From Leucobacter sp. 7(1) (GTDB lineage: Bacteria; Actinomycetota; Actinomycetes; Actinomycetales; Microbacteriaceae): a stretch of 64,000 nt of DNA. Below are positions 24,658 to 33,507 of the stretch, in pieces. How positions within the stretch are numbered: the stretch's first letter is position 1; the number at the start of each line of letters is the position of its first letter. Position numbers and translations under genes: made by a program. The stretch lies in assembly GCF_900163635.1 (NCBI RefSeq), contig NZ_FUID01000026.1:124001-188000 (forward strand). Reading direction: 5' to 3'. The notes under the pieces are model-generated. The model was given only the letters and a program-made list of their open reading frames with translations, was not told the DNA's origin and ran no database searches.

Positions 24658-25887
24658 TCAACCCGCCACCGCCCGTTCGAGGGCGGCGGCCGCGCGGTAC
24701 CCGGAGTCCACGGCCCCGGATAGCGACTGTGCGAGGCCCGTGTGCTCGCCGGCGATTGCCACACGGCCTGCAGCCTGGGTGAAAGCCGCAGCGTCTGCGG
24801 CTTCCCAGCCGAGAGAGGGCGCAGAGTAGGCGCCGCGCGCCCAAGGGTCGTCTTCCCAGGTAGTGAGCAGCACGTCCCCGTCGATTTCGAGTTCGGGGCG
24901 CATCGCCTGCAGTGCCTGTACCCATCCCTCGGGTCCCTGGCTCACCCCGAGCGCGTCGAGCGCGAACGGTCCGCCCGCGAATGAGGAGAGGGCATCGATG
25001 CGGTGTTCCCCGTCAACGCTGAGTGAGCGCCAAGACCACCAGGTATGGTCCGGATTTTGCAGGGCGATATCGCCGTCGACTCGGGAGAGCGGCACCCCGA
25101 GCTTCGCCGCAACACCCATGAATCGATTGTCGAGGGCCCGCTGCTGCGCCTCGGGCAGCACGAACCCCAGTGACAGTTCCCGCAAGAGCGGAAGCGGCAC
25201 CGCGATCACCGCTGCGTCTGCATCGAGCCGGGTGCCGTCGCGCAGCGTGACCTGCACGCCAGTCTCGGACTGCTCGACAGCGGCAACGGGGGACTCCAGC
25301 CGCACCCGATCGTCCAGACGCCGCGCGAGTTCGATCGAGAGCGCCTGGTTGCCGCCGACGAAGCGGCCGCCGTCTTCAACGTAGCCGTTCACAGTCGAGG
25401 ACTCGTGCAGCAGCACGGCCTCGGCACTGACCAGTGCGGGATCGGCCGCGGCGGAGGTCGTGGTGCGCCGGTAGACGGGATCGAGGCGATAGGCCGCCCC
25501 GAGCGACGTGGCGAAAGCCTGCTCAAGTGATACGTTGCGCTCGCCGTCCGCAAGCATCTGGGCGAGCGTCTGACGCACGCGCTCGCTCGTCTGTCCGAGT
25601 TCCGCGAAGGAGATCACCCTGCCGTTCACGGTACGCCGGCCGTAACGCACATTGTGCGACATGATCGGCACCCCGACCTCAGCGGAGAGCCGTCGGATGG
25701 GGAACTCAGTCGGAAACACGTACTCGCCGCCGCGCTCGGTGATCTCGCCGTTGCCGAGCTGTTCTGACCAGGTGCGGCCACCCACGCGGTCCCGCGCTTC
25801 GAGCACAGTGCAGTGGTGCCCGGCCTTGCCGAGTTCCCAAGCCGCGGTGAGTCCCGCGAGTCCGGCTCCGATGACAACAACGTCCAT
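24658..25887 (-). CDS. FAD-dependent amine oxidase
   Basis: A 409-residue flavin monoamine oxidase. The N-terminal dinucleotide fold VVVIGAGLAGLTAAWELGKA is followed by LEARDRVGGRTW, the classic amine oxidase start; the C-terminal VAIAGEHTGLAQSLSGAVDSG contacts FAD. It would oxidise a primary or secondary amine to the aldehyde with release of ammonia or amine and hydrogen peroxide. The ATG at 25887 has a perfect AAGGAGGA ribosome site; a longer frame is rejected. Being next to a PucR regulator and divergent from a polyamine-type importer suggests putrescine or a similar amine. Confidence 0.9.
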   Translation of the reverse strand: MDVVVIGAGLAGLTAAWELGKAGHHCTVLEARDRVGGRTWSEQLGNGEITERGGEYVFPTEFPIRRLSAEVGVPIMSHNVRYGRRTVNGRVISFAELGQTSERVRQTLAQMLADGERNVSLEQAFATSLGAAYRLDPVYRRTTTSAAADPALVSAEAVLLHESSTVNGYVEDGGRFVGGNQALSIELARRLDDRVRLESPVAAVEQSETGVQVTLRDGTRLDADAAVIAVPLPLLRELSLGFVLPEAQQRALDNRFMGVAAKLGVPLSRVDGDIALQNPDHTWWSWRSLSVDGEHRIDALSSFAGGPFALDALGVSQGPEGWVQALQAMRPELEIDGDVLLTTWEDDPWARGAYSAPSLGWEAADAAAFTQAAGRVAIAGEHTGLAQSLSGAVDSGYRAAAALERAVAG

Positions 25888-25986
25888 GCGTGTTCCTCCT
25901 TGAACAGCCCGCTCCAACGCTCCCATCGTAGGGCCGCCCTCGGAAACCCTGCGCCGAAACTGGGGCTGAGCACGCGAAACCTTATG

Positions 25987-26019
25987 TTTGTACACCCCAC
26001 GCAGGGTCAGCCGTACAAA
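25987..26019. promoter_or_regulatory. Inverted repeat TTTGTAC-N19-GTACAAA
   Basis: Perfect seven-base arms lie 19 bases apart in the shared promoter region of the amine oxidase and ABC operon 2. Spacing and position fit an operator for a dimeric regulator such as the PucR protein at 23191. Confidence 0.4.
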
Positions 26020-26073
26020 GCTATGAAACTTGGCCGGGGCGGTAACGAAGAGGTAACACGGCGGGGTCAGCCG
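26001..26073. repeat. Direct repeat pair, 60-base period
   Basis: GCAGGGTCAGCCG at 26001-26013 and GCGGGGTCAGCCG at 26061-26073 differ at one base and lie exactly 60 bases apart, close to six DNA turns. They lie in a promoter region, so they may be tandem activator sites. Confidence 0.4.
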
Positions 26074-26190
26074 AGGGTGTTCGCTGCTACCTTCAGGTCG
26101 TGCCGGGGTCCGAGACACCGCCAGATGCGGGATCGCGCCGGCACCGATCATGACCACAGCGGACCACGATCACAACGAAGTGAGGAACAC

Positions 26191-27336
26191 ATGTCCAGTC
26201 TGAGAACCCTCCCGTCACGCCGCGGCGTGACCGCGCGGCGCGGGCTTACGCTCGCCGCGGGCACCGCAGCGCTCGCCCTCGCGCTTGTCGGCTGCAGCGG
26301 CGGCGGTCCCGCCGAACCCGCGCCCGAGCGCGACCTCGGTACCCCCGTCGCCGGTGAAATCAAGGCTGGCGCACTCGACGGTGTCACGCTGACGTTTGCC
26401 GGATCCGGTGGTGTATTCCAGGACGGCCAAAAGGCCGCGCTCTGGGATCCCTTCGCTGAAGCATCCGGAGCGACGTTCAACCAGGACGCCTTCGACGCAG
26501 GCAAACTCAAGGCGATGGTCGACAGCGGCAACGTCAGCTGGGATGTCGTCAACACGACCCAGTTCGACACTGCCCGCGGTTGCGGCACACTCTTCGAGAA
26601 GTACGACTACTCGCAGATCGACATCTCGAAAATCCCCGAGGGCACGATCACCGATGACTGCATGGTGCCCCAGATTATGTACGGCCTTGTCGTGGCCTAC
26701 AACACCGAAGCGTTTGGCGACAACCCGCCGACAAGCGCCGCAGACTTCTTCGACACCGAGAAGTTCCCCGGCAAGCGCACGGTGAGCCAGTCCACCTACG
26801 TCGACCCGCAGACCGTCGAGTTCGCGCTCACCGCGCAGGGCAAGGACCTGAAGAATCTGAAGCCCGAGGACATCGAGGGCGCCTTCGACATGTACAAGGA
26901 CCTCGGCGACGACGTCATCGGCTGGACCACAGGTGCCGCAGCACAGCAGCAGCTCGAGTCGGGTGAGGCCGTCATGGGGCTCGTCTGGTCGGGTCGCGGT
27001 TACGGTGCCGCGCAGGCCGGTGCCCCCATCGCTCCAATGTGGGACGAGTGGATGATCATGGTCGACTCGAATGGCATCCCGAAGGGCGTGAAGGACAAGC
27101 AGGCGGCATTCGCTGCGGTGAACTTCTCGCTCGGCGCGGAGCAGCAGGCGAAGATGACCGAGGAGACATCCTACGGCGGGGTCAACGTCGACGCGAAGCC
27201 GAACATGGACGAGCAGCTCACCACGTGGATGACCACGGAGCACCTCGATACGGGCATCGCCCCGAACGTCGACTTCTGGGTCGACAACTACGACGCTCTC
27301 GCTGCGGCGTGGGCTGGCTGGGCGACCGGTAACTGA
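26191..27336 (+). CDS. Polyamine-type ABC substrate-binding lipoprotein (system 2)
   Basis: A 381-residue lipoprotein with an Arg-rich signal peptide and lipobox LVGC (Cys35). The mature protein follows the PotD/PotF pattern: WDVVNTTQF, DYSQIDISKIPEG, TSAADFFDTEKFPGKR and LVWSGRGYGAAQ. It resembles the binding protein at 35811 along its length, so the two are likely paralogues. The ATG at 26191 has a GAGG ribosome site; an upstream frame that runs into the oxidase promoter is rejected. It opens a four-gene importer operon. Confidence 0.92.
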   Translation: MSSLRTLPSRRGVTARRGLTLAAGTAALALALVGCSGGGPAEPAPERDLGTPVAGEIKAGALDGVTLTFAGSGGVFQDGQKAALWDPFAEASGATFNQDAFDAGKLKAMVDSGNVSWDVVNTTQFDTARGCGTLFEKYDYSQIDISKIPEGTITDDCMVPQIMYGLVVAYNTEAFGDNPPTSAADFFDTEKFPGKRTVSQSTYVDPQTVEFALTAQGKDLKNLKPEDIEGAFDMYKDLGDDVIGWTTGAAAQQQLESGEAVMGLVWSGRGYGAAQAGAPIAPMWDEWMIMVDSNGIPKGVKDKQAAFAAVNFSLGAEQQAKMTEETSYGGVNVDAKPNMDEQLTTWMTTEHLDTGIAPNVDFWVDNYDALAAAWAGWATGN

Positions 27337-27341
27337 TCGCC

Positions 27342-28259
27342 ATGACTGAGTTCACCGTCACCGAGGGCGACGCGTCGACGCGCGCGATCGCCCTCGGTGC
27401 GGACCCCGGGGCCGCGAAGAAGCGAGGGCCGAAGAACTGGCGCCCGCTCCTGCTCCTGATCCCGGCGTTCGTCATCGTCTCCCTGTTTTTCCTGGCACCG
27501 CTCATCGACGTGTTTATCCGTTCGGTGACGGACCCGCAGCCCGGCATGCAGAACTATGTGTGGCTGTTTACGACCGAGGCGAATCTCACGGTGGTGCTGC
27601 GGACCTTCGGGACCGCGATCATTGTCACGATTGTGTGCCTCCTGCTCGCCTACCCGTATGCGTACCTCATGACAATCGTGTCGGATCGCACGCGGAACAT
27701 GATGCAGCTGTTCATTATGATGCCGCTGTGGACCTCGATTCTGGTTCGCACCCTCGCCTGGATGGTGCTGCTGCAGGACACTGGCCCGATCAACGGCATC
27801 CTCGCTGCATGGTTCGGGATCGGACCGATTCCGCTGATCCGCACGACGTTTGGTGTCGCGCTTGGCATGAGTCAGGTGCTGTTGCCGTTCATGGTGCTGC
27901 CGCTGTACTCGTCAATGTCGAAGATCGATAAGCGGCTCCTGCCGGCAGCCTCGAACCTGGGGGCAAACCCGATCACCGCGTTCTTCACGGTCTACCTGCC
28001 GCTGTCGAAGCCCGGCATCTTCTCGGGTGGCGTCACGGTCTTCATCCTCGGTCTCGGTTTCTACATCATTCCCGCGCTGCTCGGATCGTCGAAGGAGATC
28101 ATGATCTCGGCAATGATCCAGCAGCAGATCAGTGTGTTCCTCATGTGGGGCCAGGGCACCGCGCTCGGCATATTCCTCCTTGTGTGCACGATCCTGATTC
28201 TGGTTGTCGTGTCTCGCATGAATAAGGGCGGCAGTCTGTTCCCGGGGGTGAACCGCTAA
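27342..28259 (+). CDS. ABC transporter permease, PotB type (system 2)
   Basis: A 305-residue permease with about six membrane segments, starting with LLLLIPAFVIVSLFFLAPLIDVFIRS. The EAA-type loop reads LLPAASNLGANPITAFFTVYLPLSKPGI. It begins five bases after the binding protein stop and overlaps the next permease start (TAATG). It forms a heterodimeric channel with the permease at 28259. Confidence 0.93.
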   Translation: MTEFTVTEGDASTRAIALGADPGAAKKRGPKNWRPLLLLIPAFVIVSLFFLAPLIDVFIRSVTDPQPGMQNYVWLFTTEANLTVVLRTFGTAIIVTIVCLLLAYPYAYLMTIVSDRTRNMMQLFIMMPLWTSILVRTLAWMVLLQDTGPINGILAAWFGIGPIPLIRTTFGVALGMSQVLLPFMVLPLYSSMSKIDKRLLPAASNLGANPITAFFTVYLPLSKPGIFSGGVTVFILGLGFYIIPALLGSSKEIMISAMIQQQISVFLMWGQGTALGIFLLVCTILILVVVSRMNKGGSLFPGVNR

Positions 28260-29044
28260 TGACGTTCAAACGAGTGCTCGGCGCCTTTGCCGTGCTGATC
28301 GTGCTGTGGCTGATCCTGCCCACGCTCGTGATCATCCCCATGTCTTTCAACGAGGCACCGTCCTTCAACTTCCCGCCGAAGGGCTTCTCGCTGCGCTGGT
28401 ACGAGAACTTCTTCACGGACGTGACATGGATGAAGTCGCTGTTTTCCTCGCTGCAGGTCGCGGTGCTCACAATGATCGTGGCAACCGCCGTGGGCGTGCT
28501 CGCTGCGCTGGGGCTGTCGAAAGTGAAGTTCCGGGGCAAGGGGCTGCTGGAGGGATACTTCCTGCTCCCGCTGATTGTTCCGGGCATCGTGCTCGCGGTG
28601 GGTCTGTACTCACTGTTCCTCCGGATGAACCTGCTGGGCACGCTTCCCGGCTTCATTCTGGCGCACACGATTGTGGCGATGCCGCTCGTGATCACGAACG
28701 TGATGGCGTCGCTGCAGGGCCTGGACCCGCGGCTCGAACAGGCCTCGGCCTCACTCGGTGCTGGCCGGGTCCGCACCTTCTTCAGCATCACCCTGCCGCT
28801 CATTGCGCCGGGTGTGACCGCGGGTGCCCTGTTCGCGTTCGTCACTTCGTTTGACGAGGTGATCCTGTCGCTGTTCATTCAGAGTCCTTCACTGCAGACC
28901 CTGCCCGTGAAGATCTTCAACAGCGTCACCCAAACCAATGACCCCACGGTGGCAGCGGTGGCGGTGATCACGATGTTCACCTCAGTCGTCGTGATGCTGG
29001 TTGCCCAGTTTGCCACGCGGAAGAGAAAGCGACCGGTAGCGTGA
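28259..29044 (+). CDS. ABC transporter permease, PotC type (system 2)
   Basis: A 261-residue permease with the PotC hallmark IPMSFNEAPSFNFPPKGFSLRWYENFF after the first membrane segment and EAA-like loop LEQASASLGAGRVRTFFSITLPLIAPG. Its start overlaps the preceding gene by one base and its stop overlaps the ATPase start (GTGA), showing tight translational coupling. Confidence 0.93.
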   Translation: MTFKRVLGAFAVLIVLWLILPTLVIIPMSFNEAPSFNFPPKGFSLRWYENFFTDVTWMKSLFSSLQVAVLTMIVATAVGVLAALGLSKVKFRGKGLLEGYFLLPLIVPGIVLAVGLYSLFLRMNLLGTLPGFILAHTIVAMPLVITNVMASLQGLDPRLEQASASLGAGRVRTFFSITLPLIAPGVTAGALFAFVTSFDEVILSLFIQSPSLQTLPVKIFNSVTQTNDPTVAAVAVITMFTSVVVMLVAQFATRKRKRPVA

Positions 29045-30231
29045 ACGCTATGACTCACAACGACATCCCCGTGCCCGCCGGGCACGAGCAGGAGCTGCGC
29101 TCTGAGGGCCTGAACACGCAGGCGATCCACGCGATCGGCGATGCGGGCATCAGCCTGAACCAGGTCACCAAGCGCTACGGTGACAAGGCCGTGGTCGACG
29201 AGATCGACCTGGTGATCGAGCCGGGCGAGTTCATGACCTTCCTGGGCCCGTCGGGCTCGGGAAAAACCACAACGCTCAACATGATCGCGGGCTTCACCTC
29301 GGTGACCGAGGGAATGCTGCACATCTACGGCAAACCGGTGGCGAAGCTACCGCCGCACAAGCGCGACATCGGCATGGTGTTCCAGAACTACGCACTGTTC
29401 CCACACAAGACCGTTGCGGAGAACATCGCCTACCCGCTGCAGCGCCGCAAGATGAGCAAGGCGGAGCAGCAGCAAAAGGTTGCGACCGCCCTCGATATGG
29501 TGCGGATGGGGGAGTTTGGTGATCGCTTCCCGTCGGAACTCTCCGGCGGCCAGCAACAGCGCGTCGCCCTCGCCCGGGCGCTCGTCTACGAACCCCGCGT
29601 GCTGCTCATGGACGAGCCGCTGGGTGCACTCGACAAGAAGCTGCGCGAGTGGCTGCAGACCGAGATCAAGCGCATCCACCGCGAGGTCGGCTCGACGTTT
29701 GTCTACGTCACGCACGATCAGGAAGAGGCGCTGTCGATGTCTGACCGCATTGCGGTCTTCAATAACGGACGCATCGAGCAGGTCGGCACCTCGGAGGATC
29801 TCTACGAGGCACCGCAGACGCTGTTCGTGGGGCGCTTCCTTGGGGAGTCCACGGTGTTGCTCGGGAAGGGCGCAGCCGACGGAGATCGCCGCACCGCGAT
29901 CGATGTTGCCGGGCACCGCGTGGTGGCCGACGGCTTGAGTAGCCACGAAGATCTCGCGATCTTGATCCGGCCCGAGAATCTGCGGCTCGAGCCCGCCGGC
30001 ACCGCGCCGTCGGAGTCGCAGAACGCGATCCCGGTGACGATCCTGGACGTCACCTACCTCGGTGCGTCGCGCCGTTACACTGTGCGACTGCCCGATGGTA
30101 GTGAGGGCGCAGTGCGCCTGGGCCAGGACGCGCGGATCCACAACCGCGGCGACGAGGTCGCGATGATGTGGGACATCGCATCCGGCGTGCTGCTTGTGGA
30201 TACCGGTGAAGCCGGGGAATCCGCCACGTAG
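29041..30231 (+). CDS. Polyamine-type ABC transporter ATPase (system 2)
   Basis: A 396-residue ATPase. Walker A GPSGSGKT is at residues 69-76, followed by FQNYALFPHKTV, LSGGQQQR and LLMDEPLGALDKK; the C-terminal TOBE domain includes ILIRPENLRLEP. About 34 extra residues precede the usual PotA start, so the ATG nine bases downstream of the GTG or another internal start is possible. It completes ABC system 2 and is followed by a perfect 23-bp hairpin. Confidence 0.92.
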   Translation: MNAMTHNDIPVPAGHEQELRSEGLNTQAIHAIGDAGISLNQVTKRYGDKAVVDEIDLVIEPGEFMTFLGPSGSGKTTTLNMIAGFTSVTEGMLHIYGKPVAKLPPHKRDIGMVFQNYALFPHKTVAENIAYPLQRRKMSKAEQQQKVATALDMVRMGEFGDRFPSELSGGQQQRVALARALVYEPRVLLMDEPLGALDKKLREWLQTEIKRIHREVGSTFVYVTHDQEEALSMSDRIAVFNNGRIEQVGTSEDLYEAPQTLFVGRFLGESTVLLGKGAADGDRRTAIDVAGHRVVADGLSSHEDLAILIRPENLRLEPAGTAPSESQNAIPVTILDVTYLGASRRYTVRLPDGSEGAVRLGQDARIHNRGDEVAMMWDIASGVLLVDTGEAGESAT

Positions 30232-30243
30232 GAGGGGCGCCCT

Positions 30244-30293
30244 CACGCCAGGGGCGGTGCCGGATCGTGTGATCCGGCACCGCCCCTGGCGTG
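30244..30293. terminator. Two-way terminator between ABC system 2 and the MFS gene
   Basis: A perfect 23-bp stem (30244-30266 with 30271-30293) with a four-base GTGT loop lies between two convergent genes, 12 bases from each stop. Such a stem is symmetric and should end transcription from both sides. Confidence 0.85.
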
Positions 30294-30304
30294 TCACGGC
30301 AAGG

Positions 30305-31711
30305 CTATGCGTCCATGTCCACGTGCTTGGTTTCGGGGGTCAGGATCAGCGCGACGAGCGTCAGCACTGCGGCGCCGGTGAGGTACAGTCCGACATAGAC
30401 CGGGATGCCCTCCGCGAGCCCCCACAGCCACACCGCGATGATCGGTGCGAGCGCGGCACCGAGGATGGAGGACACGTTGTACGCGATCGCCGATCCCGTG
30501 TAGCGCACGTTGGTGGGGAACATCTCGGGCAGGAACGCGCCCATCGGACCGAAAGTGAGACCCATCAGGGTAAAGCCGAGCGCGAGGAAGAACATCACGA
30601 GCGCGGTGCCGCCCCCCAGCAGCGGAACGAAGGTGAAGCCGAAAGCCGCGATGGCAATGGTCACCCAGATCAGGGTGCGGCGGCGGCCGAAGCGATCCGC
30701 GAGCGGGCCGGAGACGAGCGTAAAGATGCCAAAGAACACGACGCCGAACACAAGCATCAGGATGAAGTCGTTGTATGCGTACCCGAGACCGGGCACGTAC
30801 GCATCCGCATTGAAGCCCGTGCCCGCCGCGGCCGCGGCCTGCTCTGCGGCTTCGAGGCCGGGGCGCGTGCCGAACGTCAGCGTGTACGAGGTCATCAGGT
30901 AGAACAGCACATAGGTGGCGAGCATGGCAAAGGTGCCAAGGATCAGCGCCTTCCAGTGATCGCGGAAGGCAACGGCCACGGGGAGGCGCTTGACCTGGCC
31001 AGCCTCCTTGGTGCGCTCGAACGCGTTCGACTCCACAAGCTTCAGGCGTACCCAGAGGCCCACGATGACCATCACCGCGGAGAACAGGAACGGGATCCGC
31101 CAGCCCCACTCGAGGAACGCCTCGGAGGCGATGCCGGGCTTCGTCGGATCGGCAAGCGCGTTGTTGATCACGAAGAACAGCATGTTCGCGATGATGAACC
31201 CGAGCGGTGCTCCGAGCTGCGGGAACGTGCCGTACCAGGCGCGTTTGCCCGCCGGCGCGTTTTCGGTGGCCACGAGCGCGGCACCCGACCATTCCCCGCC
31301 AATCGCGAAGCCTTGCACGAGCCGCATGAGGAGCAAGAGCACCGCGGCCCATGCACCGATTTGCGCGTGCGTCGGAAGCACGCCGATCAGGAATGTCGCG
31401 ATGCCCATGGTGAGGAGGGACGCGACCAGTGTTGTCTTCCGGCCAAGACGGTCACCAAGGTGGCCGAAGAAGACGGCACCGACCGGGCGTGCGAGCATCG
31501 CGGCACCGAACGTCGCGAAGGACGCGAGGAGCGCAGTGGTCTCATTGCCCGTGGGGAAGAACAAATGGGGGAAGACGAGCACGGCGGCGGTCGCGTAGAC
31601 ATAGAAGTCGTAGAACTCGATCGTGGTCCCAATGAGGCTCGCAAGAATAACCCTTGATCGGGAATTTCTAGGCGCGGATGGTGCTGTTTCTGGTGCTGCT
31701 GAGGTGCTCAA
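30305..31711 (-). CDS. MFS transporter, metabolite:H+ symporter (MHS) family
   Basis: A 468-residue transporter with 12 membrane segments. The family signs are ASLIGTTIEFYDFYVYATAAVLVFPHLFFP in the first helix, GHLGDRLGRKTTL between helices 2 and 3, and GEWSGAALVATENAP in helix 5 region. MHS proteins such as ShiA, ProP and KgtP bring in organic acids, betaines or shikimate with protons. The start is uncertain: the TTG at 31711 gives a normal short N-terminus, while an upstream TTG at 31750 adds 13 unusual residues; neither has a good ribosome site. The substrate is unknown. Confidence 0.88.
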   Translation of the reverse strand: MSTSAAPETAPSAPRNSRSRVILASLIGTTIEFYDFYVYATAAVLVFPHLFFPTGNETTALLASFATFGAAMLARPVGAVFFGHLGDRLGRKTTLVASLLTMGIATFLIGVLPTHAQIGAWAAVLLLLMRLVQGFAIGGEWSGAALVATENAPAGKRAWYGTFPQLGAPLGFIIANMLFFVINNALADPTKPGIASEAFLEWGWRIPFLFSAVMVIVGLWVRLKLVESNAFERTKEAGQVKRLPVAVAFRDHWKALILGTFAMLATYVLFYLMTSYTLTFGTRPGLEAAEQAAAAAGTGFNADAYVPGLGYAYNDFILMLVFGVVFFGIFTLVSGPLADRFGRRRTLIWVTIAIAAFGFTFVPLLGGGTALVMFFLALGFTLMGLTFGPMGAFLPEMFPTNVRYTGSAIAYNVSSILGAALAPIIAVWLWGLAEGIPVYVGLYLTGAAVLTLVALILTPETKHVDMDA

Positions 31712-31897
31712 GATCGGCTTTCGTGTGGGGATGAAACGCGGACCCCGCAACGCCGATGTGGTGAGATGGCTCGCGCCAGTGAACTCGGGCTCTTCGTGGG
31801 AGCCTCCGCTCTAGGGTACGCCCGTCGCCGGGGTCCGCCTCGCGCGGCCGACATATTGCGTCACCGAGGTGTGGCCGGGCAGTGGCAAACGCTAGCT

Positions 31898-33388
31898 TTA
31901 GCGTGTGCTCCGACGGCGACGCAGTGTGAGTGCCAGTCCGCCGAGCGCGGCCGCACCACCGAGCATGCCGAGCGCCGTCGCCGGGGAGGCACCGGTCTGC
32001 GCGAGCCCACCAGCCGGCGGCTTCACCGGGGTGACGCCGGGCTTCACTGGCGGATCGACTGGTGGGTCGACTGGCGGGTCAACTGGCGGTTGCACGGGTG
32101 GATCGACGGGTGGGTCGACGGGTGGGTCGACCGGTGGGCTCACCGCCTTCGTGATGGTGATGGTCAGGGTGCCGGTGATTGTGTTTCCGAGGCGGTCGGC
32201 GACGCTGAATGTCACGGGGAACGTCCCGGCTGTCGGCGGTGTTCCGGAGAGCTCACCCGTTGTGGGGTCGAGGATCAGCCACTCGGGGGCGTCTTCGCCG
32301 AGTGCATACGATGTGGCGGGGAAACCCTCGGTGACGGTGATCACGTGGGCGAGAGGGGCCTTCGCCCGGCCTGTGGCGGTGTCCTCGCTCGTCACGTCGG
32401 CGCGCACGATGGGCATGGATACCCCGCCGCTGAACGTGTTGAACCGGCTGAATTCCTCGCGGAAGGTGTACTGCAGCTGCGTCGTCGAATCGATCAGGTT
32501 CAGGCTTACGATGGGGGCTTCGGGGGCACCCGGTGGAACGATCGCGCCACCCAGAGACGCGGTTGTTGTTCCGTCGTGGAGGGCGGTATGCCCGGTGACA
32601 TCGAACACGATCCGGGTCGCGCCGACTGGCACGTACAGGGTCGGTCCCTGCACTGACTGGAAGTTGATGACGTGGCTTGCGCTTGGATTGGCGACGAGCC
32701 CCTCCAAGCTGCGGATCCTGTTGGTGTTCGCTTGGAACGTGGTGAGATGTGTTGAATCCGCGAGTGGGGTGAGATCGCTCGTGCCAGTGTTTGTGATCCG
32801 GAGGGAGACCAGGGCGGGTTTCCCTGCCAGTGCTCCGATCTGGCCCTCCAGGGTGGGATTCTCGTCAACGGTGACCTCGGACAACTGTGAGAGGTTCTCG
32901 AGCCCGTCGAGCGAGGTGAGCTTGTTCGTAGTGGCGCTGAGCACGCTGAGCTGAGCCATGTCTTTCAGCGGCACGAGGCTTGATATCTGGTTCCCTGTGA
33001 GGCCCAGGTGCGTCATGGTGGTGAGTCCGGCGATCGGCGTCAGATCGGTGATCGCGTTGTGCTGCACAAAGATGCGCTTCACCTGGGTCGCGTGCTGCAA
33101 TCCGGCGAGCGAGACGATGCCACGGCCGTTGCAGTTGATTTCCGGGGAGATTGTGCCAAGCTCTGGGGCCGTGATTGCCTGGTCCGCGGGCCGCCCGCCC
33201 CCAAGCTGCTCGTTGAGGCAGGCCGCGAGCCCGGCATCCTCGATTTCGCCAAACGCGGCGGCTGAAGCGGGGGTTGCGATACCGAGGAGCCCGGTCGATC
33301 CGAGGAGCAGGGCCAGTGCGCCACCGGTGGCGAGAACGCCCCGCCGATTCCGGCGCCGTGTGCGTCGCTCAGAACGTATTTCCCCCAT
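31898..33388 (-). CDS. LRR surface protein with LAXTG sortase signal
   Basis: A 496-residue secreted, wall-anchored protein. Order of parts: Arg-rich signal peptide with likely cleavage after ASA (residue 43); leucine-rich repeats at about 95-235 (LTPIAGLTTMTHLGLTGNQI and similar); an Ig-like module at about 345-405 (LDPTTGELSGTPPTAGTFPV); a PPVD repeat spacer (about 417-448); LAQTG at 462-466; a membrane helix; and RRRR at the end. LAXTG is the motif used by class E sortases of high-GC actinobacteria. It probably displays the LRR head for binding to a partner surface or polymer. A GAGAGGAA ribosome site precedes the ATG. Confidence 0.9.
   Translation of the reverse strand: MGEIRSERRTRRRNRRGVLATGGALALLLGSTGLLGIATPASAAAFGEIEDAGLAACLNEQLGGGRPADQAITAPELGTISPEINCNGRGIVSLAGLQHATQVKRIFVQHNAITDLTPIAGLTTMTHLGLTGNQISSLVPLKDMAQLSVLSATTNKLTSLDGLENLSQLSEVTVDENPTLEGQIGALAGKPALVSLRITNTGTSDLTPLADSTHLTTFQANTNRIRSLEGLVANPSASHVINFQSVQGPTLYVPVGATRIVFDVTGHTALHDGTTTASLGGAIVPPGAPEAPIVSLNLIDSTTQLQYTFREEFSRFNTFSGGVSMPIVRADVTSEDTATGRAKAPLAHVITVTEGFPATSYALGEDAPEWLILDPTTGELSGTPPTAGTFPVTFSVADRLGNTITGTLTITITKAVSPPVDPPVDPPVDPPVQPPVDPPVDPPVDPPVKPGVTPVKPPAGGLAQTGASPATALGMLGGAAALGGLALTLRRRRSTR
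32046..32141 (-). repeat. Eight 12-base repeats coding for PPVx units
   Basis: Eight tandem 12-base units such as ACGGGTGGGTCG encode the proline-rich spacer PPVD (units 4 and 8 end in Q and K). Units differ at few positions; the two neighbouring units 6 and 7 are identical, so the array can change length by slippage or recombination and alter spacer length. Confidence 0.85.
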
Positions 33389-33436
33389 GTGCGTTCCTCT
33401 CGGTCAGTGCGTCGTCGCACTCCCTGTGGGCGCATC

Positions 33437-33501
33437 CCCGCCCCATCCCTAAGGCTGAACCTATGTGGGCCCCGTGTGTCTGTCAAGAGGGATGGGGCGG
33501 G
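33437..33501. terminator. Inverted repeat between LRR and M24 genes
   Basis: A perfect 14-bp stem (33437-33450 with 33488-33501) spans a 37-base loop and ends seven bases from the M24 stop. It probably ends transcription of the M24 gene before the LRR gene. Confidence 0.5.
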
Positions 33502-33507
33502 ATGGGG

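Larger units (their letters stand above)
25888..26190. other. Divergent promoter region, amine oxidase and ABC system 2
   Basis: No gene is seen. The region contains an inverted repeat (25987-26019) and a pair of near-identical 13-base direct repeats (26001-26013 and 26061-26073). It must hold the promoters of both flanking operons. Confidence 0.6.

Noticed and set aside
30194-31657. 487-codon plus-strand frame opposite the MHS transporter
   Set aside because: Glu/Arg/Gly/His-rich mirror of a membrane protein; no signal, domain or start site.
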